DNA from: Candidatus Aminicenantota bacterium
GTDB taxonomy: Bacteria; Acidobacteriota; Aminicenantia; UBA2199
Length of the DNA stretch: 33,932 nucleotides
Assembly (NCBI GenBank): GCA_011772425.1
Contig: WVZO01000161.1
Coordinates: forward strand, 1 to 33,932
Direction: 5' to 3'
Positions 14,845 through 19,981 of this stretch are shown in pieces. The notes under the pieces are model-generated. The model worked only from the letters and a program-made list of their open reading frames with translations, was not told the origin of the DNA and ran no database searches. Both the position numbers and the translations under genes were made by a program. How positions within the stretch are numbered: the stretch's first letter is position 1; each line of letters starts with the position of its first letter.

Positions 14845-15200
14845 TAATCCATCGTGCAAAAGGAACACTTTCAGCATAAAAAACCTTAAAACATCGCCCA
14901 AGAGGAACAAATCCAACTGGATTATCGACGATCCTTCGCCCAAAGGGAACACTTTCGGGTGAATTATCGACGATGTTTGGCCCAAAAGGAACATTATCAT
15001 GTGAATTATTGCCAATAATTAGCCCAAAAGGAACAATTTTTTGAGAATTAATGTCAATCCTTCGCCCAAAAGGAACACTTTCCTGTGGATTATTGTCAAT
15101 GTTTAGCCCAAAAGGAACACTTTCCGGAGAATCAATACCAAAACTACGGGCAAAAGGAACACTTTTCTTTGTCGAAATGTCAATTTTTCAGGCAAATGAG
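14845..15200. repeat. 42-bp tandem repeat array, eight units plus a degenerate one
   Basis: The core GCCCAAAAGGAACACTTTC recurs with GGAAC at 14862, 14904, 14946, 14988, 15030, 15072, 15114 and 15156: exactly 42 bases each time, with a decayed copy at 15198. The intervening bases are related (GAATTATYGNCRATG-like), not unique. On the minus strand the array is open in one frame as 14-residue repeats around ESVPFGRRIVDN, ending at a TGA at 14792-14794, but it has an in-frame stop upstream and no ATG at its head. No convincing gene lies in 14667-15290. Confidence 0.93.
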
Positions 15201-15221
15201 AAGAAAAAGGGGATGGGCAAG

Positions 15222-15335
15222 AAAGTTTGATTTGCTTTCAGCATTGAGTTTTGATAAAATACGAAAAGCATATAAAAGAAGGAGCCGTACATGAGACGAT
15301 TTGTATCTTATGGGCCAATTAATAATAAAGTGCAT
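15222..15335 (+). repeat. Promoter and gene-start duplication, copy B
   Basis: Same 114 bases as 12163-12276 with four substitutions. It brings the ATPase promoter, AAGGAG site and first codons in front of the SnoaL-like gene. After base 15335 the homology ends abruptly. Confidence 0.9.
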
Positions 15336-15353
15336 AGAAGAGTAATCCAATGA
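15291..15353 (+). pseudogene. Truncated 5' end of the ATPase gene, now a 20-codon leader frame
   Basis: MRRFVSYGPINNKVH matches the start of the protein at 12232, then runs into RRVIQ and a TGA at 15351-15353. That TGA overlaps the ATG of the SnoaL-like gene at 15350 (ATGA). It is therefore a broken copy that may translationally couple expression of the next gene. Confidence 0.8.
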
Positions 15354-15721
15354 ATAAGAAAGATCCGAAATTAACTGCTCTGCAATTCAATCAATGTATT
15401 AACGATCAAAATATCGATGGATTACGTAATCTAATGACAGAAGATCACTCATGCATTATTAAGGAAGAAGAGGCAAGAATAGGAAAAGAAACAATGACAA
15501 AAGCATGGCAAGATTTCTTCAATATGCTTCCGGACTATAAAAATCATTTTACAAGAATCGAATCAAGAGAAAATCTTGTTATTATTATCGGCTTTTCGAC
15601 TTGTTCTTATAAACCCCTGGAAGGGCCTGCCCTCTGGACAGCAAAAATCGAAAACGACCTGGTGGCTGAGTGGCGTATTTATGACGATACAGAAGAAAAT
15701 AGAAATTTATTGAAGATTTAA
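15350..15721 (+). CDS. SnoaL-like / NTF2-fold protein
   Basis: 123 residues. The pattern TALQFNQCINDQNIDGLRNLMTEDHSC, a middle GKETMTKAWQDFFNMLPDY, and closing WTAKIENDLVAEWRIYDDTEE fit the cone-shaped NTF2/SnoaL fold, which binds small hydrophobic ligands; members include ketosteroid isomerase-like enzymes and polyketide cyclases. The ligand here is unknown. It has no ribosome site of its own; its start overlaps the stop of the truncated ATPase leader frame, so expression probably depends on that captured promoter. Confidence 0.85.
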   Translation: MNKKDPKLTALQFNQCINDQNIDGLRNLMTEDHSCIIKEEEARIGKETMTKAWQDFFNMLPDYKNHFTRIESRENLVIIIGFSTCSYKPLEGPALWTAKIENDLVAEWRIYDDTEENRNLLKI

Positions 15722-15740
15722 AAAAGAAGGAGCTAAATCT

Positions 15741-15869
15741 GTGGTTATAGCAGATAGAATAATGGGGTGCCCTCATGAAGAAGGTAAGGACAATCCGGAA
15801 GGGGAGGTGTGTCCCAAATGTCCTTTTTGGGCAAACATAGATCGTTTTACCGGAGAAACAATTCAATAA
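15741..15869 (+). CDS. Small Cys-rich protein with CPHEEG and CPxCPFW motifs
   Basis: 42 residues from GTG at 15741, with AAGGAG eight bases upstream. The sequence contains MGCPHEEGKDNPEGEVCPKC and then PFWANIDRFTGE. Three Cys and a His in CPH...CPKC could bind a metal. Short hypothetical proteins with the same CPHEEG...CPxCPFW...R layout are known, but I know of no function. It is 19 bases after the SnoaL-like gene and probably in the same transcript. A shorter start at the ATG of codon 8 is possible. Confidence 0.7.
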   Translation: MVIADRIMGCPHEEGKDNPEGEVCPKCPFWANIDRFTGETIQ

Positions 15870-15917
15870 TAAGAAAAGGGGAAATGTGCCTGGCCGGTAA
15901 GATAGCCTGGAATATGA

Positions 15918-15923
15918 TATAAT
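15918..15923 (+). promoter_or_regulatory. TATAAT box before the DUF4062-HAD gene
   Basis: GATATAATTAGAATGATGAT repeats the promoter context found at 11053-11072. The ATG at 15931, seven bases after the box, opens a 21-codon frame whose TGA overlaps the DUF4062-HAD start (ATGA at 15993-15996), suggesting a leaderless leader peptide with coupled translation. No clear -35 box. Confidence 0.45.
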
Positions 15924-15992
15924 TAGAATGATGATTAATAAACACGAATTTCGTATAAAAATAGTTGGACACGCTGGTCAAAGAGAAACAAG

Positions 15993-17231
15993 ATGAAACG
16001 GATATTTGTATCTTCAACATTTGTGGATTTAGAGGAACATCGACGCGCAGCAATTAAAGCTATACGGCAGCTCGGAGCAGTGGATATAGCCATGGAGCAT
16101 TTCGGGGCCCGTGACGAGCGCCCAAAGAACGAATGCATTCGTCTGATTCGCGAGGAAACGGATGTTTTCGTAGGCATCTACGCACACCGATATGGCTTCA
16201 TACCCGAAGGGGAAGCAGTATCTATAACTGAAAGCGAGTATAGGGAAGCGGTTCGGGCAGGGGTACCGGTGCTGGTCTATCTGGTTGACGACAACCACCC
16301 ATGGCCACCGCTAATGATTGATAAGCAGGTGGCCGCTGAGAAACTCGCGGCTTTCAAGGCGGAATTGAGGCTAGCGAAGATTACCGATACATTTGGGACG
16401 CCCCATGAACTTGCTGCGGCCATAGCAGCCGACCTTGGGCGTCACTTTTCCGGTGCGGCTGACCCTGAGCCACCCATTCACGGGCTTCTTCATGAGCCGT
16501 CAAATCAGTGGGTTTCGCCAGTGCGACGAAACCGATGGCGTTACAAAGTTGTAGTCTTCGACCTGGATGGTACCCTGCTCAGAGGTCCTGCATTTGATTT
16601 CTCCTGGGAAGCAATTTGGAAGGGCCTCGGTTTCACTAGAGGTATCCAGAGCGAACTAAAACGGGAGTATCGAAGACGAACTAATAAGGATTCATCTAAA
16701 GCGGCCAGAATCAAGGCCTATCAAGCGTGGTGTGACAAGGCTGTTGAATATTTCAAAAGCCGTACTCTCACACGAGGTCAGCTAAGAGAAATGAGTCAAG
16801 CTCTGACGTTGACAAAAAACTGCCGTAAGGCTTTGGAACATCTACGTGAGGAGGGTTTGGTGCTTGCGATCGTGTCAGGGGGAATCCACACATTTCTTGA
16901 GGACTCGTTTCCCGACTTTCGGGAATATTTCGACTTTGTGTTTATCAATGAATTGGTTTTTGCCAGTGATGAAAAGCTGGAAGGAGTGCGAGCGACAGCC
17001 TATGACTTTCAAGGAAAAGCCGTCGCGCTAGAGCTGGTTTGCACGCAGTCTGGGTGCAGTACCCAGGAAACCGTGTTTGTTGGTGACCATTTCAATGATG
17101 AAGCCATCATGGTTAAGGCCGGCAAGGCTATCGCCTATCCACCAATGGATGCGGTGGTTATAGGCGTGTCTCACATTGCGATTGAAGAGGACGACCTCTC
17201 CAAAATCATTCCCCATGTTCTCGTTGAATGA
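15993..17231 (+). CDS. DUF4062 domain fused to a HAD-family phosphatase
   Basis: 412 residues. The N-terminus MKRIFVSSTFVDLEEHRRAA through YAHRYGFIP (residues 1-130) is a DUF4062 domain, a TIR/SLOG-like module usually found at the front of STAND NTPases. A linker follows, then a HAD hydrolase (residues 190-410): motif I VVFDLDGTLL with both Asp, motif II IVSGG, motif IV VGDHFNDEAIMVKAG. The HAD part resembles phosphoserine-phosphatase-type enzymes. I infer a sensor or nucleotide-binding domain coupled to a phosphatase effector; this fusion is unusual. The gene is visibly richer in GC than its neighbours and ends just before an attC-like relic, which fits arrival as a cassette. Confidence 0.85.
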   Translation: MKRIFVSSTFVDLEEHRRAAIKAIRQLGAVDIAMEHFGARDERPKNECIRLIREETDVFVGIYAHRYGFIPEGEAVSITESEYREAVRAGVPVLVYLVDDNHPWPPLMIDKQVAAEKLAAFKAELRLAKITDTFGTPHELAAAIAADLGRHFSGAADPEPPIHGLLHEPSNQWVSPVRRNRWRYKVVVFDLDGTLLRGPAFDFSWEAIWKGLGFTRGIQSELKREYRRRTNKDSSKAARIKAYQAWCDKAVEYFKSRTLTRGQLREMSQALTLTKNCRKALEHLREEGLVLAIVSGGIHTFLEDSFPDFREYFDFVFINELVFASDEKLEGVRATAYDFQGKAVALELVCTQSGCSTQETVFVGDHFNDEAIMVKAGKAIAYPPMDAVVIGVSHIAIEEDDLSKIIPHVLVE

Positions 17232-17239
17232 ATGTATCC

Positions 17240-17285
17240 ATCGCTTAATCCATCATTCCAGCGGACCGCCAAAAAGCTGCGTTTT
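17240..17285 (+). other. attC left-half relic after the DUF4062-HAD gene
   Basis: GCTTAAT (one change from RYYYAAC) is followed by CCATCATTCCAGCGGACCGC and CAAAAAGCTGCG, which resembles the 5' arms of many integron attC sites as I remember them. The 3' arm that should restore the palindrome and end in GTTRRRY is not present. I read it as a broken attC. Confidence 0.5.
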
Positions 17286-17330
17286 CCTTCGTATGCTGAC
17301 TTCAGGTACTGGCTGAAATGCCAGTAATGT

Positions 17331-17357
17331 AAGAAAGGTGCCAGTCAAGAAAACAAT
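17331..17357 (+). repeat. Direct repeat, left copy (AAGAAAGGTGCCA...)
   Basis: Shares AAGAAARGTGCCA and AAGAAAACAAT with 19419-19442, differing only by small indels. The two copies flank the Rpn nuclease, SEFIR and HNH genes. Confidence 0.65.
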
Positions 17358-17391
17358 TTTCATTAAAGGTAAAAAATCCTAAAACAAACAG

Positions 17392-17420
17392 TTGACTTAA
17401 ACTCAAAAATGTATTATTAA
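17392..17420 (+). promoter_or_regulatory. Candidate promoter of the Rpn-type nuclease gene
   Basis: TTGACT (about 17392-17397), 17-base spacer, then TATTAA. The leader to the ATG at 17442 is short and has no strong Shine-Dalgarno. Confidence 0.5.
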
Positions 17421-17441
17421 TGAACAATAAGAACGTAAGAC

Positions 17442-18302
17442 ATGAGTAAAGGACGAAAACTGATTAGTTTTGATTGGGCCATCAAACGGCTACTGAGGCA
17501 TAAAGTCAATTTTGCCATTCTCGAAGGATTCCTGAGCGAATTACTGCAAGATGATATAAAAATCGATTCCATCCTGGAAAGCGAAAGCAACCTGGAACAT
17601 AAGAGCGCCAGGTCCAACCGGGTGGATTTACTGGTAGAAAATTCCAAAAAGGAATTGATTATCGTGGAAATCCAGCACGAAACCGAGTACGATTATTTAC
17701 AACGGCTGCTTTTCGGCACTTCCAAACTGCTGCTGGAATACATGAGAAAATCCATGCCTTACGCCAAAATCAGGAAAATCATATCCATCGGTATTGTTTA
17801 TTTTGACCTGGGGCAGGGAGAAGATTACGCCTACCACGGCCAGACGCAATTCATCGGCTTAAACAAAAAGGATGTGTTAAAACTCAACAGCACGCAGCAG
17901 GAGCTTTACAAAACAGAAAAGATTTTGGATATCTACCCGGAATCTTACATTCTTAAGGTCAACCAGTTTGATGACGTTGCCCGGAACACCATCGACGAGT
18001 GGATTTATTTCTTGAAGAATGACGAAATTAAAGATGAATTTAAGGCCAAAGGCCTAAAAGAAGCCAAAGAAGAACTTAATATAATGAAGTTGAGCGACGA
18101 GGAGCACAGGGAATACGAGGACTATCTTGAGAGTCTTCATTATGAAGCGAGTATGTTTGAATCCAGCTATAAAGTGGGTGAGATGAACGGAGAGAAAAAA
18201 AAAGTAATGGAAATGGCGAAAAAGTCCCTGGAAGAGGGTTTGTCAATCGAGTTGGTATCAAAAATCACAGGGCTTCCACAAGAGGAAATTGAGAAGCTGT
18301 AA
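17442..18302 (+). CDS. Rpn family recombination-promoting nuclease / PD-(D/E)XK transposase-like protein
   Basis: 286 residues. The N-terminus (LISFDWAIKRLLRHKVNFAILEGFLSEL) and the catalytic region SNRVDLLVENSKKELIIVEIQ identify the PDDEXK_2/Rpn family, with D and E-x-Q in the usual places. The C-terminus is a charged helical tail (EEHREYEDYLESLHYE... KKSLEEGLSIELVSKITGLP) with a short helix-turn-helix-like end, also typical. E. coli Rpn proteins are DNA endonucleases that promote RecA-independent recombination, and the family is abundant in mobile contexts. Here it lies between the DUF4062-HAD and SEFIR genes. It appears full length. Confidence 0.88.
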   Translation: MSKGRKLISFDWAIKRLLRHKVNFAILEGFLSELLQDDIKIDSILESESNLEHKSARSNRVDLLVENSKKELIIVEIQHETEYDYLQRLLFGTSKLLLEYMRKSMPYAKIRKIISIGIVYFDLGQGEDYAYHGQTQFIGLNKKDVLKLNSTQQELYKTEKILDIYPESYILKVNQFDDVARNTIDEWIYFLKNDEIKDEFKAKGLKEAKEELNIMKLSDEEHREYEDYLESLHYEASMFESSYKVGEMNGEKKKVMEMAKKSLEEGLSIELVSKITGLPQEEIEKL

Positions 18303-18357
18303 CACCTTTTAATGGTTAAGAAAACGCAGTGAGAAAGAAATTAAAAAAAGAGATAAA

Positions 18358-18843
18358 ATGAATGAAGATGCCCCAAAGGTCTTTATATCATATTCGCATG
18401 ACTCTCCAACCCATAAACAATGGGTTGCAGAATTGGCTGCTGAACTTAGAAAAAACAGGATTGACGCAATTCTTGATCAATGGGACCTGGGTTTAGGTGA
18501 CGATATAACGAAATTCATGGAAGATGGTTTGACAGAATCTGATAGAGTTCTAATTATTTGTACAGAAAATTATGTCAGAAAAGCAGATGCTGGAGAAGGT
18601 GGAGTTGCTTATGAGAGGATGATTGTAACGGCTGAACTTGTTAGGGATTTAGGAACCCAAAAATTTATACCGATTATAAAGCAAAAGTCAAAAGAACCAA
18701 CACTTCCCAAATTCCTGGGAGCCAGGCTCTATATTGGCCTAACAACTCGCTTAAGTGGACTTGAACCTCTCCTGCCTGCCTACCACCCAGCAGTTTGGTC
18801 TGCTTATCTCGGGAGCGTTAAAAGGAGGAATTCAATACAATGA
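18358..18843 (+). CDS. SEFIR/TIR-like domain protein, possibly truncated by attC read-through
   Basis: 161 residues. KVFISYSHDSPTHKQWVAEL, AILDQWDLGLGDDITKFMEDGL, DRVLIICTENYV and GGVAYERMIVTAEL are SEFIR/TIR signatures; such domains act in bacterial defence as signalling or NAD-consuming modules. After PKFLGARLYI the protein departs from the family: the last 35 or so residues (GLTTRLSGLEPLLPAYH...) are encoded by an attC-like site. The original C-terminal part, where effector or sensor regions normally sit, thus seems replaced. No good ribosome site is visible. Its TGA overlaps the start of the HNH gene (ATGA, 18840-18843). Confidence 0.85.
   Translation: MNEDAPKVFISYSHDSPTHKQWVAELAAELRKNRIDAILDQWDLGLGDDITKFMEDGLTESDRVLIICTENYVRKADAGEGGVAYERMIVTAELVRDLGTQKFIPIIKQKSKEPTLPKFLGARLYIGLTTRLSGLEPLLPAYHPAVWSAYLGSVKRRNSIQ
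18737..18823 (+). other. Integron attC-like recombination site
   Basis: R'' GCCTAAC (18737-18743) is followed by AACTCGCTTAAGTGGAC. At the other end lie GTCTGCTTATCTCGGGAGC and R' GTTAAAA (18817-18823). The two arms pair as in a folded attC (TAAG..GAC with GTC..CTTA, and TAAC with GTTA). The layout parallels the aadA-type site (CTAACAATTCGTTCAAG ... GGCTTAACTCAAGCGTTAG). The last base of R' differs from GTTRRRY. Length 87 bases is within the family range. It overlaps the 3' end of the SEFIR gene. Confidence 0.7.
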
Positions 18844-19412
18844 CTAAAGGTTTGAACACACAACACCGTCGTCGGCAGAAAATTTCACTAAAAACTAGGC
18901 AACTTATCCTACACGAGGCTGGTTATCACTGCAGTAATCCGGCCTGTCGAGCTATCTTGACTTTGGACATTCATCATCTAATGCCATTGGCCAAGGAAGG
19001 CGATAATACAGCAGACAACCTTCTGGCACTATGCCCAAACTGCCATGCTCTTCATCATCGAGGGGAGATTCCGTTGCAGTCTATTAGAACGTGGAAGATG
19101 TTGCAGATAGCCATGAATGAGGCCGTTGACCGTAGGGCACTAGAGGTTCTCCTTACACTGGAAAAGACACCGAATCTCGTCGTTTCCGGAGACGGTATCC
19201 TGCTTTGCGCGGGCCTGATTGCTGGAGGATATGTGGCAGTAGAGCCAGTGGATTCGCCCAATCAGGGCTTATTTAACACGAAGTGGACAGAACGTCATTA
19301 CTTTCTAGATCTCACAGATCGGGGGAGGTTTCTGCTTGATGCATGGAAGCGCGGTGACCAGGCTGCTGCGGTTTCAGCTACCTCTTCTCTAGTTGAGGTT
19401 GATGATGATTGA
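18840..19412 (+). CDS. HNH endonuclease
   Basis: 190 residues. The N-terminal half is an HNH nuclease: zinc Cys pair CSNPAC (about residue 31), catalytic DIHHLMPLAKEGDN with the two His, Asn in the ADNLLALC turn, second Cys pair CPNC, then HALHH. The remaining 100 residues have no family I recognise (VVSGDGILLCAGLIAGGYVA..., ending in an acidic LVEVDDD). It starts on a 4-base overlap with the SEFIR gene, 17 bases beyond the attC-like end, as first genes of cassettes often do. GGAGG is about nine bases upstream. A restriction or defence role is plausible from the nuclease and the neighbour, not proven. Confidence 0.85.
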   Translation: MTKGLNTQHRRRQKISLKTRQLILHEAGYHCSNPACRAILTLDIHHLMPLAKEGDNTADNLLALCPNCHALHHRGEIPLQSIRTWKMLQIAMNEAVDRRALEVLLTLEKTPNLVVSGDGILLCAGLIAGGYVAVEPVDSPNQGLFNTKWTERHYFLDLTDRGRFLLDAWKRGDQAAAVSATSSLVEVDDD

Positions 19413-19418
19413 AAAGAC

Positions 19419-19442
19419 AAGAAAAGGTGCCAAGAAAACAAT
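19419..19442 (+). repeat. Direct repeat, right copy (AAGAAAAGGTGCCA...)
   Basis: Counterpart of 17331-17357. It begins a few bases after the HNH stop codon. A shorter match (AGAAAAGGTGC) also follows the GH92 stop at 24241. Confidence 0.65.
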
Positions 19443-19445
19443 AAG

Positions 19446-19853
19446 ATGATAAAAAATAAGGAATTGGGAGAAAAAAGAAATATGAAAAAGAAGAAAAATA
19501 GAAAAAGAAATAAAAAAAAGATGTCAGAAATGATTTTAGATATTGCATCTGATTATATTGCTTTAGGCCAAAGCTTAGACGAAAAACAGAATTACCTAAA
19601 TGGTGCCTGTACTGCATGGAATATAGCTACCCTTCCGGTGGAAATGAGACCCTTAGCATTAAGTCAGCATCTAAATCAATGTCAAATAATGTCAAATGGA
19701 AAAGGTAACATAGAGGATCTCAGACATGATTTGTTAGTTTTAATTGAAAATAAATTAAGACTATACCCAACAATTAACAAAAAAATCTTAAATGCCTCTA
19801 TATCTCATGAAAACGGCCAGGAAAAGATAACAATCATATCCACAAATTCATAA
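19446..19853 (+). CDS. Hypothetical protein with ACTAWNIA motif
   Basis: Up to 135 residues; starts at 19446, 19482 (MKKKKNRKRNKKK) or the later MSEMILDIASDY are all possible and none has a strong ribosome site. After a very basic N-terminus, the core ILDIASDYIALGQSLDEKQNYLNGACTAWNIA is followed by LPVEMRPLALSQHLNQC and a helical C-terminus, giving a mostly alpha-helical cytoplasmic protein. Short proteins with a similar helical ACTAWN core occur in other genomes as hypotheticals. It closes the accessory cluster; a link to the SEFIR/HNH genes is possible but unsupported. Confidence 0.6.
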   Translation: MIKNKELGEKRNMKKKKNRKRNKKKMSEMILDIASDYIALGQSLDEKQNYLNGACTAWNIATLPVEMRPLALSQHLNQCQIMSNGKGNIEDLRHDLLVLIENKLRLYPTINKKILNASISHENGQEKITIISTNS

Positions 19854-19981
19854 ATCAAATTTTTAATGTGTCGGTTTCGATTCATGTTATGTAGAATAGC
19901 TGCCCGATAATGCAGACATAGTCGGAATACTGAAAAAGGAATAGAGTCCTGGGTAAGTTTATCTCATCGTGGTTATTTATA

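Noticed and set aside
14845..15200. CRISPR-like array
   Set aside because: The 42-bp units have related, not unique, intervening sequence and no cas genes are present. It is a minisatellite.
17442..18302. Insertion sequence with terminal inverted repeats around the Rpn-type nuclease
   Set aside because: I could find no matching terminal inverted repeats or target duplication tight to the gene; the direct repeats lie farther out and enclose three genes.
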